Below are positions 1-7,078 of a stretch of DNA of 34,110 bases, piece by piece. Origin of the DNA: a virus. Location: the IMG/VR virus record IMGVR_UViG_3300023301_000047, positions 1-34,110 of that record. One strand, 5' to 3'. A program made the position numbers and the translations under genes. Positions within the stretch are counted from its first letter, which is position 1. Every line of letters starts with the position of its first letter. Below the pieces are notes generated by a model. It was not told the origin of the DNA, did not search any database, and saw only the letters and a program-made list of their open reading frames with translations.

Positions 1-24
1 GGCTGGATCGAAGGAGGAATGTGA
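1..24 (+). CDS. C-terminal end of an upstream gene (partial)
   Basis: The first reading frame runs from the window edge to a TGA at 22-24 and encodes only GWIEGGM. Its last codons overlap the ribosome binding site of the next small gene, as in the ATGTGATG junctions used nearby. It could equally be chance, because only seven codons are visible. Confidence 0.35.
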   Translation, partial: GWIEGGM

Positions 25-152
25 TGTGTGCTACATGTGACTGGATTGAGGAAAGGTTTCGTTCTGAAGCCGTCTTTAAGCCGCGCTTAGCGGCACGAAT
101 GGCGGCAGAGTGCCCGTGGAAAAAGGAGGAATGTGATGAAGAAATGTATTGA
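24..152 (+). CDS. Tiny hypothetical protein, Cys-containing (42 aa)
   Basis: The ATG at 24 follows AAGGAGG (11-17) at six bases, a near-ideal ribosome binding site. The 42-residue product begins MCATCDW, a Cys-x2-Cys pair, and has two more Cys near residues 30 and 37. It could bind a metal, but no family is recognised. The end of the gene overlaps the ribosome binding site and start of the next gene, which suggests coupled translation within a run of tiny genes. Coding status rests on the ribosome binding site and the tight packing. Confidence 0.6.
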   Translation: MCATCDWIEERFRSEAVFKPRLAARMAAECPWKKEECDEEMY

Positions 153-264
153 CTGTGGATCTCCGTGTGTTAAAGGTTCGAGTTACTGTGAACCGTGTCA
201 AGCCCCTATCCACAAAACTGCTAGGGAACTTTATCAAGAATTTCTTGAGGAAAGTATGCCATGA
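136..264 (+). CDS. Tiny zinc-ribbon-like protein (42 aa)
   Basis: The ATG at 136 follows AAGGAGG (123-129). The 42-residue product has a Cys-x2-Cys pair (KKCIDCG), a single Cys at residue 11, and a second pair (YCEPC) about ten residues further on. This spacing suggests a small zinc ribbon. A short helical tail (ARELYQEFLEE) follows. The stop overlaps the ATG of the next gene (ATGA at 261-264). Function is unknown; small zinc ribbons in phages are often nucleic-acid or protein binding. Confidence 0.65.
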   Translation: MKKCIDCGSPCVKGSSYCEPCQAPIHKTARELYQEFLEESMP

Positions 265-434
265 ACGCTTTCATTAAATCCAACGGCGTAACCATGACTG
301 CGTGGATTTACGGTAAACCTGTCCTCGCTTGGAACAGGGAAACACAACAGGTCGTAAACCCTTATGACCACAAACCTATCGCTCACGCGACTATGCTGGA
401 GTTCACGACACTAATCGAAAAAGGGGAGAAATAA
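261..434 (+). CDS. Small hypothetical protein (57 aa)
   Basis: This gene starts at the ATG that overlaps the previous stop (ATGA) and runs 57 codons to a TAA at 432. The product begins MNAFIKSNGV, has no membrane segment and carries no motif I recognise. The overlap and the continuing co-directional packing of small genes are the main reasons to call it. Its function cannot be stated. Confidence 0.6.
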   Translation: MNAFIKSNGVTMTAWIYGKPVLAWNRETQQVVNPYDHKPIAHATMLEFTTLIEKGEK

Positions 435-441
435 AATACAA

Positions 442-564
442 ATGTTGACAAGAAAACCAACATGCCCTCACTGTGGATTCGAGGGCGTTAAAAGCAACGA
501 ATACTTGTTTAGGTGTGTTAACTATCTGAAGTGTGGCCGATACTTTTACGAAAAGAGGAAATAA
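442..564 (+). CDS. Tiny zinc-ribbon-like protein (40 aa)
   Basis: The ATG at 442 follows a GGGGAGAA sequence (423-430). The 40-residue product contains CPHCG near residue 8 and a second Cys set (RCVNYLKCG), which looks like a treble-clef or ribbon-type zinc site. It is basic at the C-terminus (YEKRK). It is the third Cys-pair microprotein in the first 600 bases. No specific family is recognised. Confidence 0.6.
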   Translation: MLTRKPTCPHCGFEGVKSNEYLFRCVNYLKCGRYFYEKRK

Positions 565-565
565 A

Positions 566-859
566 ATGATGAGCGAACCAGAATATGCACATTTAGTTTT
601 TGAGCATAAACGAGATCCTATTCACGGTCATGAGATTTTTGTGTCCGAATGGAGCGATGATACTTGGACGGTAACGGCTTCGATTGCGTGGGATGAGCCT
701 TACGCTGATCGTCGGGGTGTCAATTATGTTATTGATAATGATGATTCGAGTTATGATCATTTTCCTACGGATGAGGAGATTCAGTTGCATCTTGAGGAAG
801 TGATGGAGGCGGCTTTTGAGAATCCGGGTTCTATGACTCATGTAATGTTGCAGCCATGA
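566..859 (+). CDS. Small acidic hypothetical protein (97 aa)
   Basis: The open frame extends upstream to 533, but that start would lie inside the previous zinc-ribbon gene. The ATG at 566 sits five bases after AGAGGAA and is preferred; an ATG at 569 is also possible. The product is strongly acidic with alternating short strands (for example SEWSDDTWTVTASIAWDEP) and has no recognised domain. The last codon overlaps the next start (ATGA at 856-859), which indicates translational coupling. Confidence 0.75.
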   Translation: MMSEPEYAHLVFEHKRDPIHGHEIFVSEWSDDTWTVTASIAWDEPYADRRGVNYVIDNDDSSYDHFPTDEEIQLHLEEVMEAAFENPGSMTHVMLQP

Positions 860-1212
860 ATCATGATGTTTTGTGTGTGGAGAATTCCCACCCGTCTGCT
901 CAGGGGGACGCGGTGTGTGTGTGTGAGTTGATTACGAAGGTGAGGGTTAAGGAGCATTTGAATATGGTGGGTGTTTCTTCTTTTGAGGTGGGTGGTATGG
1001 CTTACGCGAAAGGGCGTGAGGAGGCCGCTAACGCCGTAAAAAAGTACAAGGTGTCGTCTATCCCGATGTTTCCGGGTGACACTCCCTTTAGCCTTGCTGA
1101 GCGCATTAAGGGGCTTTTGGGTAATGCGGCTTTGTGTGGTGATGGTTCGGGGAGAGTTGAGCCTAAGACGTTGATGGAGGTTTTTTCGGAGTCGTTCGAT
1201 GTGGAGCCTTAA
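856..1212 (+). CDS. Hypothetical protein (118 aa)
   Basis: The ATG overlaps the previous stop. The 118-residue product has a Cys-rich N-terminal third (Cys at about residues 7, 21 and 23) and a mixed alpha/beta remainder. No family is recognised and there is no signal peptide. The TAA stop at 1210-1212 forms the first bases of the promoter-like dyad element that drives the next gene, so this gene ends the first small-gene block. Confidence 0.7.
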   Translation: MNHDVLCVENSHPSAQGDAVCVCELITKVRVKEHLNMVGVSSFEVGGMAYAKGREEAANAVKKYKVSSIPMFPGDTPFSLAERIKGLLGNAALCGDGSGRVEPKTLMEVFSESFDVEP

Positions 1213-1239
1213 ACCCCCGTGTGGTAAACTGGGGTTGTA
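1212..1239 (+). promoter_or_regulatory. Extended -10 promoter inside an inverted repeat
   Basis: An extended -10 (TG, G, TAAACT at 1225-1230) lies between AACCCC and GGGGTT arms. The 28-base element is identical to 2105-2132. No -35 box is visible. A start of transcription near 1237 would give a leader containing the GAAAGGGG ribosome binding site of the gene at 1257. Confidence 0.6.
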
Positions 1240-1256
1240 CCTAGAAAGGGGACACC

Positions 1257-1592
1257 ATGAATATCAGTCAAGCATTAGCCGCTGCACACATTTTTGCCGC
1301 GCTGCCGCCCGGACGCAACATAAACGCAGAAGAATTGTGTCAGCAAATCGGAATAGTAAACGTCCTAGCCATATCAGGTGGTCGAAAAATAAAAAATGGG
1401 TCATCCGTCATTTTTCCCGTATCAAACGGATATTTTGTCACAGTGACCCTCAACGTGTGGGATCTGTACGACGTGAAATTATTCAAAGCAAACAAAAACA
1501 AAGCCGTCGTAAAATCAGAGTGGTCGAACGTGGGAGCAGAAAACATTTCTGAAACCGCGTATCAAGCATCCTGTTTCAACAATTACGTTTAG
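1257..1592 (+). CDS. Hypothetical protein (111 aa)
   Basis: The ATG at 1257 follows GAAAGGGG at about nine bases and lies just downstream of the repeated promoter element. The 111-residue product starts with a helix (ISQALAAAHIFAAL) followed by a beta-rich middle. The segment resembling AEELCQQIGI...ISGGRKIKNG could be a small winged-helix-like fold, but this is a guess. It is separated from its neighbours by a promoter upstream and an AGGAGG ribosome binding site downstream. Confidence 0.65.
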   Translation: MNISQALAAAHIFAALPPGRNINAEELCQQIGIVNVLAISGGRKIKNGSSVIFPVSNGYFVTVTLNVWDLYDVKLFKANKNKAVVKSEWSNVGAENISETAYQASCFNNYV

Positions 1593-1602
1593 GAGGTGAA
1601 AA

Positions 1603-2106
1603 ATGAATTATGACCTCAGTACCCCTAGTGGAGCGTTAAAGTTTGCTATTGATGCCCATGAGGGACAAGTGGACAAGCAAGGTATCCCTTACTTCTATCA
1701 CCCTGCCCGTGTCGGGTCGGCGCTGTGGGCGTTCGGGCCTGATTACGTTATTGCGGGTTTCCTGCATGATGTAGTTGAGGACACTGATTACACGCTGGAG
1801 GATCTTGCCAGTTTTGGCGCTAATCCTGTCGTTTTGAGCGCAGTAGAGTCGGTGACCAAAACGGAGTCTGAAAGCACTCTGGAGGCGTATGAGGCAAGTA
1901 TTCGGAGGGCTATGGCTGATCCTGTCGGTCGTTACGTTAAGGCCGCTGACGTGGTTGATAACTATTCCCGTATTTACGGGGTCAAACCCGCTAGGTTGCG
2001 TAATAGGTTGCGTGAAAAGTATTTAATGGCTCAATTGGTTATTGCTGAGTTCATTCCGGGTTATTGGAGTGGATGGAGTGTGACTGCCCCTCAAGAGGCT
2101 CCCTAA
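1603..2106 (+). CDS. HD-superfamily (p)ppGpp hydrolase-like protein
   Basis: The product (167 aa) matches the SpoT/MESH1-type HD hydrolase fold. An opening helix ALKFAIDAHEGQ is followed by YFYHPARV (His33), the HD signature FLHDVVEDTDYT (His55-Asp56) and KAADVVDN (Asp116). In this family the His and Asp residues bind a metal and remove the 3' pyrophosphate of ppGpp; some relatives act on other nucleotides. No synthetase, TGS or ACT domain is present, so it is a stand-alone small hydrolase. Its start follows AGGAGGTGAAAA, a strong ribosome binding site. In a phage it could dampen stringent or alarmone-based defence responses; that role is inferred. The TAA stop lies in the next promoter repeat. 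Confidence 0.85.
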   Translation: MNYDLSTPSGALKFAIDAHEGQVDKQGIPYFYHPARVGSALWAFGPDYVIAGFLHDVVEDTDYTLEDLASFGANPVVLSAVESVTKTESESTLEAYEASIRRAMADPVGRYVKAADVVDNYSRIYGVKPARLRNRLREKYLMAQLVIAEFIPGYWSGWSVTAPQEAP

Positions 2107-2132
2107 CCCCCGTGTGGTAAACTGGGGTTGTA
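2105..2132 (+). promoter_or_regulatory. Extended -10 promoter inside an inverted repeat (second copy)
   Basis: This is identical over 28 bases to 1212-1239: AACCCC arm, TGGTAAACT, GGGGTT arm. The stop codon of the HD hydrolase supplies the first bases. The ribosome binding site GGAG and ATG of the 2163 gene lie 25-40 bases downstream. Confidence 0.6.
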
Positions 2133-2162
2133 AGCAAGGTCACCCTGAAAAAGGAGAAAAAA

Positions 2163-2528
2163 ATGAAAACCCAGAAAACCACATTCAACAAAGAAAACCG
2201 GACATTCAAAAACCAGTGGTCACTCACGGGCGAATCGCGCAACGAAGGCGCACCTACCCTGCAACTCACCACTTCATTCAACAAAGACTACAAAGAATTC
2301 AGGGCTAACCTGTCCTACGTCGAAATCCGAAACGAGCAAGGTTACAACGTTCTCAACTGGCAATCCGATTGGGACAATTTCACTATCAAACGTGAAAAGG
2401 TAGCCCGATACAGCGTGAAGGGTCTGGAGGCGTTTCTGGAATCCGTTCTTGAAGAATTGGGACAGATACCCGATGAAAGGGTCGTTAGCCTTTTGAGCAG
2501 AATCCAAGAAAACGAGGTGGCCGCATGA
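2163..2528 (+). CDS. Hypothetical protein (121 aa)
   Basis: The ATG at 2163 follows AAGGAGAAAAAA; the open frame has no earlier in-frame start with a ribosome binding site. The product has a polar, beta-rich N-terminal half and a helical C-terminal segment (LEAFLESVLEELGQI). The family is not recognised. It is the first gene after the second promoter repeat and overlaps the next gene by ATGA at 2525-2528, so the two are probably translated together. Confidence 0.7.
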   Translation: MKTQKTTFNKENRTFKNQWSLTGESRNEGAPTLQLTTSFNKDYKEFRANLSYVEIRNEQGYNVLNWQSDWDNFTIKREKVARYSVKGLEAFLESVLEELGQIPDERVVSLLSRIQENEVAA

Positions 2529-2719
2529 GTCCCACAAAAGAATTCCCCGTCCTAACCCACATCATTGATTATGAAAACGGGGAAATTGAAGATGAGAAAT
2601 TCCTTGAACTATTTCAATACCTCGTAAACACGGGGTTGGCTTGGCAGTTCCAAGGATCCTATGGTCGTACCGCCATATCACTCATTGATGAAGGGTTAAT
2701 CAGCAAGCCAAACGCCTAA
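2525..2719 (+). CDS. Small conserved phage protein, DUF7417-like (64 aa)
   Basis: The 64-residue product contains FQYLVNTGLAWQFQGSYGRTA, a signature I recognise from a small protein widespread in phages of Gram-positive and actinobacterial hosts (DUF7417-like, named from memory). Its function is unknown. The ATG overlaps the previous stop. It is directly followed by a hairpin with a T-run, so it probably ends this transcription unit. Confidence 0.75.
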   Translation: MSPTKEFPVLTHIIDYENGEIEDEKFLELFQYLVNTGLAWQFQGSYGRTAISLIDEGLISKPNA

Positions 2720-2730
2720 CACAAGCCAAT

Positions 2731-2777
2731 ATCCCAGTACACTTACCCAATGGAGGAAAAAGGTACTGGGATTTTTT
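2731..2777 (+). terminator. Probable rho-independent terminator
   Basis: The perfect 10-base arms ATCCCAGTAC (2731-2740) and GTACTGGGAT (2763-2772) enclose a 22-base loop and are followed by a run of six T. The loop is longer than usual. The start codon of the small ORF at 2750 lies inside this loop, so the structure may also act as an attenuator. Confidence 0.65.
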
Positions 2778-2908
2778 CTGACCTCAGCCCTCTCCAACAA
2801 TGGGCGACACAAGTACACGAAATGTATCAGGCGATGCTGGCAGCCGGTTTCAGTTCAGTCGAAGCGTTAACATTGATTGGTACAATGACTAAAAATTCTG
2901 ATGACTGA
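2750..2908 (+). CDS. Small hypothetical protein upstream of portal (52 aa)
   Basis: A 52-codon frame encodes a product with QQWATQVHEMYQAMLAAGF followed by SSVEALTLIGTM. This helical pattern (EMY...L..AGF...EAL.L) resembles small proteins often found next to phage structural genes. The predicted ATG lies in the loop of the 2731-2777 hairpin and has no visible ribosome binding site, which is unusual. An internal ATG at 2822 is an alternative but also lacks one. The stop lies 11 bases before the portal start. Confidence 0.55.
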   Translation: MEEKGTGIFSDLSPLQQWATQVHEMYQAMLAAGFSSVEALTLIGTMTKNSDD

Positions 2909-2919
2909 ATGGGAGACGA

Positions 2920-4317
2920 ATGGCATCCCGAATGGATTTTAACGAACTAGGCACCAGTGGCCTTAAACGCACAAGCGGGTTCGTTTACGACGAATTCCTT
3001 TCACGGCTCCAAGGCATACAAGGCATCAAAACATATCGTGAAATGTCCGACAATGATCCTGTTATTGGTGCCGTGATTTACGCTATCGAAAAAGTTATTA
3101 CCCGGCTGGAATGGCGAGTTGACCCGTATAAGGACAATTCTATTGACGGTGACATTGACCAAAAAGATATTGAGACAGCAGAGTTCATCGAATCTTGCCT
3201 CAACGACATGAGTGATTCGTGGGATTCCACGCTTTCGGAAATCCTGTCAATGGTTATTTACGGTTGGTCTTTCCACGAAATTGTGTATAAGCGTCGTGTT
3301 GGGCCAAACGAAAAAGATCCATCAAAACGATCCAAGTTCACTGATGGTCAAATAGGTTGGCGTAAGTGGGCTATTCGTGGGCAAGAAACTTTGTACTTGT
3401 GGTCTTTCGATGACGACGGTGGTATCCAAGGAATGCAACAAGTGGATCCTTACACTGGTCACGGTGTTATTGGTATTCCTATCGAAAAATCTTTATTGTT
3501 TAGAACAACAACAGCAAAAAACAATCCTGAAGGAAGATCGCTTCTCAGGAACGCATACCGACCGTGGTGGTTTAAGCGTCGCATAGAGGAAATAGAAGCA
3601 ATCGGTATTGAGCGTGACCTTGCAGGTTTACCTATCGCCCTTGTTCCACCAGAGTATTTGTCAACGACCGCTACATCTGATCAGCAAAACGTGTTGTCTG
3701 CCATTAAACAGATTGTTACGTCAATCAAAAGAAACGAGAATGAGGGAATCATTTTCCCGCAGGTTTACGACGAATCAGGTAAACCAATGTTTGAGTTGAA
3801 ACTGATGAGCAGTGGCGGGTCACGCCAGTTTGACACTGACAAAGTTATTACTCGAATGGATCAACGTATCGCTATGAGTGTGCTGAGCGATTTTATTTTG
3901 TTGGGTAATGATCGTGTCGGGTCTTTTGCTTTGGGTGCAACAAAAATGGATTTGTGGTCAATGTCAGTTGATTCTATTGCTAAAACTATTGCTGACACTG
4001 TGAACCAACATGCGATTCCTCGTTTGATGCGTTTGAATGGTATCGAACCTGACCGTGCCCCTTTGCTTGCTTACAGTTCTGTTTCACACGTTGATTTGTC
4101 AGAGATTTCTGAGTTCGTTTCTAAGATGGTGACGGCTGGGATACTTGCTCCTGATCCTGTGTTGGAAGATCATTTGCGTGAGTTGGCTGGTTTACCACCT
4201 GCCAATCATGACGCTGGGGACACCGGGGTGGATATTATGCCCGATCAGGATATGAAAGATATTTTGAATAGTCCTGTTGGTGATGAGGAAGCGTCAGCCG
4301 ACGAGCCGGAGGAATAA
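2920..4317 (+). CDS. Portal protein, Mu gp29-like (DUF935-like)
   Basis: The 465-residue product has the sequence style of Mu gp29/DUF935 portal proteins. An N-terminal DNDPVIGAVIYAIEKVI segment leads into LEWRVDPY, then a YGWSFHEIVYK strand and RSLLRNAYRPWWFK, followed by an acidic C-terminal tail. The portal forms the dodecameric ring at one head vertex through which DNA is packaged and to which the neck attaches. Its length is in the usual range. The start is an ATG preceded by GGGAG. The MuF gene follows directly, the normal order for this portal type. Confidence 0.88.
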   Translation: MASRMDFNELGTSGLKRTSGFVYDEFLSRLQGIQGIKTYREMSDNDPVIGAVIYAIEKVITRLEWRVDPYKDNSIDGDIDQKDIETAEFIESCLNDMSDSWDSTLSEILSMVIYGWSFHEIVYKRRVGPNEKDPSKRSKFTDGQIGWRKWAIRGQETLYLWSFDDDGGIQGMQQVDPYTGHGVIGIPIEKSLLFRTTTAKNNPEGRSLLRNAYRPWWFKRRIEEIEAIGIERDLAGLPIALVPPEYLSTTATSDQQNVLSAIKQIVTSIKRNENEGIIFPQVYDESGKPMFELKLMSSGGSRQFDTDKVITRMDQRIAMSVLSDFILLGNDRVGSFALGATKMDLWSMSVDSIAKTIADTVNQHAIPRLMRLNGIEPDRAPLLAYSSVSHVDLSEISEFVSKMVTAGILAPDPVLEDHLRELAGLPPANHDAGDTGVDIMPDQDMKDILNSPVGDEEASADEPEE

Positions 4318-4320
4318 ATC

Positions 4321-6198
4321 GTGGCGCTCGTAATTGGCGGTAAGCGGGTCACTAAAGCAAAAAACATTCCACCGAAACCGTCACCGTTAGAACAGTCTCT
4401 GATTAACGCTATCGTTTCAGTGAATGAGGGTTTCATTAACAGGGTTGACGTTGATGCTTTAGCCGCCGCTATACAGGGTCTTAACCCAGACAATTTTAAT
4501 AAACTTTTGGATGAAGTTTTGTTGTATCAGGATCTTGATGTTTTGATTAAGGATTCTTTACGCCGTATTGTTTTGTCGGGTGCCACAAGTGAGGCTCGCA
4601 GTATTATTCGTAACGCTCCTCGTGTGGGGCAAAACCCAATGTTGGCGTTGGAATACGGGGGTAAAGTTTTACCTAATGGAATTATTTTGCCGGGATCTGC
4701 ACCCTCTTTTCCTGATGTGATGTTTTCTATCGTTGGCCCCGTTGACCGCATGTTTACTTACATGAACGCTAACGCGGTTGCTTACGCAGCGACACGTTCG
4801 TCACAATTGATTCGTTCTATTGATAATTCTAATCGTGTTGCGATACAAAAACTGATCACTCAATCGTTTACCACACCAAGATCCGTTGACGATACAGCCC
4901 GTCTTATTCGACGGATTATTGGTTTACATCCTCGCTGGGCTTTAGCAGTTGAAAGGTTTCATGACAATAATTTTCGGCATTTTATCAAGGAAGGGATAGA
5001 AACTAATCGTGCTTTTGATATGGCTGATGCTATGGCCGAAAAATATCGGGCTAAGTTGATTCGTAGTAGGGCGCGAACGATTGCACGGACGGAGATTCAG
5101 CAGGCACAAAACTTTGGTAGGGAAGCGTCTTGGAAGGCTTCAGATAGGGCTGGGTTACTTGATGCGCGTTCGGAGAAAGAATGGCGCACGGCACCCGTGG
5201 CAAGCCGTTATGGGCCGCCGTGTCCTATCTGCATGGATTTGAGGGGGACTAGGGTTCCGTGGAATGGGGTTTTCGCTAACGGGAGTTCAATGCCTCCTGC
5301 TCACCCTAATTGTCGTTGCACAGCCGTTTTGGTGCCTCCTACTCGTGGTTTGACTGGTTTACCTTCTCAGGATATGGGTGCTTGGATTGATCGGCTTGAT
5401 GCTTTGGAGGCTGAGCAGATTCGTGAGTTGAATGACGAGCAGGTTCCGGGTGCTGCTTTACAGATAGAAATACTGACGAAGCATTATCAAGGCAAGCATG
5501 ACCAGAAAACGCATGGTAGTTGGAGTTTGGGAACAGGGCTTGATTCTATGCCGTATAAGTGGAATCCTCCAAAGCGACGCGGTGTGAATGAAATGTCAGA
5601 TGATAGATTTAAGGCTAATTTAGATAAATTTGAGAGTGTCGCGCAAGATCCTATTGCTATCCGTATGACGGGTGATCGGCTAGATAAAATAATTGCGGAC
5701 GGTAGATTTAAGAGTATAAAGGAAGGCACCAGATCAGGAAGTGCTTTCGACTCTCACTTACAGGCACGGGTTGAGTTGGAAAACAATACTTGGGGTGTGC
5801 CTAAAGATGGGGTTCAACCTATGTACGGGTATTTAGAAACGACGTATGGCGGGCACAGGCCACAAGTACATTATTACGGACGTGTGAAGATAGTTTTGAA
5901 AGATAGTGTGGCAGGGAGATCCACATTTACTGCCGGTGACAGTCTAAATAATGGGCTTATTCCTGTGTCGATAACAGATGCCAGAAATCGAAATATAAGT
6001 AATCTAGCAATCGGGGGAGCATATGTAGGTTATTCAAATCGGGATACTGAGTCGGGCGTAGATTATTATGAGGTTCAAGTTCATGGGGGAATTTCTTTAT
6101 CCGATATTAAGTACGTTACATCTGACGGTAAAGAAATTGGTCAAGCCTCAGTCAACGCTCTTAAAGAAAATGGGATTGAGGTCTTTGGAAATGACTGA
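4321..6198 (+). CDS. MuF head morphogenesis protein fused to a DUF3626-like domain
   Basis: The GTG start at 4321 follows GGAGGAA at six bases. Residues 1-240 are helical. Residues 245-340 are a MuF domain: ARTIARTE, CPIC (301-304) and PPAHPNCRC (325-333). MuF proteins bind the portal region and enter the head in small copy number. At residue 387 there is a KHYQGKHDQKTHG motif, followed by about 220 residues resembling DUF3626: EGTRSGSAFDSH, YGYLE, LKDSVAGRSTFTAGDSL and YYEVQVHGGISL. The same domain occurs again in the gene at 7078. MuF proteins with C-terminal toxin-like domains are an established phage arrangement; the biochemical activity of this one is not known. Confidence 0.85.
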   Translation: MALVIGGKRVTKAKNIPPKPSPLEQSLINAIVSVNEGFINRVDVDALAAAIQGLNPDNFNKLLDEVLLYQDLDVLIKDSLRRIVLSGATSEARSIIRNAPRVGQNPMLALEYGGKVLPNGIILPGSAPSFPDVMFSIVGPVDRMFTYMNANAVAYAATRSSQLIRSIDNSNRVAIQKLITQSFTTPRSVDDTARLIRRIIGLHPRWALAVERFHDNNFRHFIKEGIETNRAFDMADAMAEKYRAKLIRSRARTIARTEIQQAQNFGREASWKASDRAGLLDARSEKEWRTAPVASRYGPPCPICMDLRGTRVPWNGVFANGSSMPPAHPNCRCTAVLVPPTRGLTGLPSQDMGAWIDRLDALEAEQIRELNDEQVPGAALQIEILTKHYQGKHDQKTHGSWSLGTGLDSMPYKWNPPKRRGVNEMSDDRFKANLDKFESVAQDPIAIRMTGDRLDKIIADGRFKSIKEGTRSGSAFDSHLQARVELENNTWGVPKDGVQPMYGYLETTYGGHRPQVHYYGRVKIVLKDSVAGRSTFTAGDSLNNGLIPVSITDARNRNISNLAIGGAYVGYSNRDTESGVDYYEVQVHGGISLSDIKYVTSDGKEIGQASVNALKENGIEVFGND

Positions 6199-7078
6199 AA
6201 CCATTATTGATAACCCAATTACAGGGGTGCGTGAGTCCCTTGATCAAGTAGCGTTCAACAAGTACATGTCTCAGACTAATGGGCTAGTTATCGAATGGAT
6301 TGTTGAAGTAAATGTTGAAAAACATTATCAAGGTCAACATGACCAAAAAACTCATGGTCGTTGGAGTTCAGGGAAAACTTATGACCAATTTTTGAGTGAA
6401 GCAGCAGAAATCAAAGACAAGGCTCACGAGGAAAGAAAATTACGGTTTGGTGACAATGTTTTGTATGAAATGTATGACAGGGCCGGGTACAACGCTTTGC
6501 CCACTGTGGTGACTTCTACCGAACTTGATGCTTTGGTTGAGAGTGGTAGTGAAGAACTTTTTAGGGGTATTGGTGGTTGGAATCCTGATGGGAAAGATTG
6601 GGATTCTGTTGCTCAGGGTTATTTAGATGAGTTCAGGTACGGTGAGTATTACGCTGGTGCGGGAACTTTTGGTAACGGAACTTATGCGGGTAATAAGGAT
6701 TCAGTGTGGAATTTGGTCACTGATCCTGATGATGAACCTAATACAATTAGCAATGTGATTCGACTTACCATGAAGCCGGGATCTAAAATAATTTCATACA
6801 AGGAAGCCCAAATTTTGCATATGGCTGATGTAAAAAAATTGTTTGAGTCAGACAGAAGGGAATTAGAAAAATACCCTGAAATGAATGAAAAAAGAGCAGA
6901 GATTCAAGATAATCAGCATAAGCGACATGAGGTAGTTAATGACTTGGGTAGGTGGGCTGTAATGCGCGGCTATGACGCTATAAGAATACCCGGCCCGTCA
7001 CAGTTAATGAGTGAAGTTTATTACAACATTCTTAACAGGGGTCAAGTTGTTGCTCAAGACACGAATGGGTGGGAGTAA
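6191..7078 (+). CDS. Motif-tagged ADP-ribosyltransferase-like effector (295 aa)
   Basis: The open frame extends upstream to 6068, but the ATG at 6191 overlaps the MuF stop, has GAGG upstream and gives a compact protein. The tag KHYQGQHDQKTHG is at residues 44-56. The remainder looks like an ADP-ribosyltransferase fold: EELFRGIGG (Arg125), then YYAGAGTFGNGTYAG (153-167) and a C-terminal GYDAIRI...YNILNRGQVV. This pattern (Arg strand, G-x-G-x-Y loop, GYDAI and NRG strand) is seen in phage and toxin ARTs, which move ADP-ribose from NAD onto target proteins. A catalytic Glu is not certain; Glu275 is a candidate. The stop overlaps the next start (TAATG). Confidence 0.72.
   Translation: MTETIIDNPITGVRESLDQVAFNKYMSQTNGLVIEWIVEVNVEKHYQGQHDQKTHGRWSSGKTYDQFLSEAAEIKDKAHEERKLRFGDNVLYEMYDRAGYNALPTVVTSTELDALVESGSEELFRGIGGWNPDGKDWDSVAQGYLDEFRYGEYYAGAGTFGNGTYAGNKDSVWNLVTDPDDEPNTISNVIRLTMKPGSKIISYKEAQILHMADVKKLFESDRRELEKYPEMNEKRAEIQDNQHKRHEVVNDLGRWAVMRGYDAIRIPGPSQLMSEVYYNILNRGQVVAQDTNGWE

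Noticed and set aside
1199-1552. A 117-codon + strand frame overlapping the 1257 gene
   Set aside because: It starts inside the previous gene, crosses the promoter element and encodes a basic, Ser-rich product typical of an out-of-frame reading.
1212-2132. The two identical 28-base elements as recombination (att-like) sites
   Set aside because: No integrase is present, and a consistent extended -10 with a ribosome binding site downstream fits promoters better.
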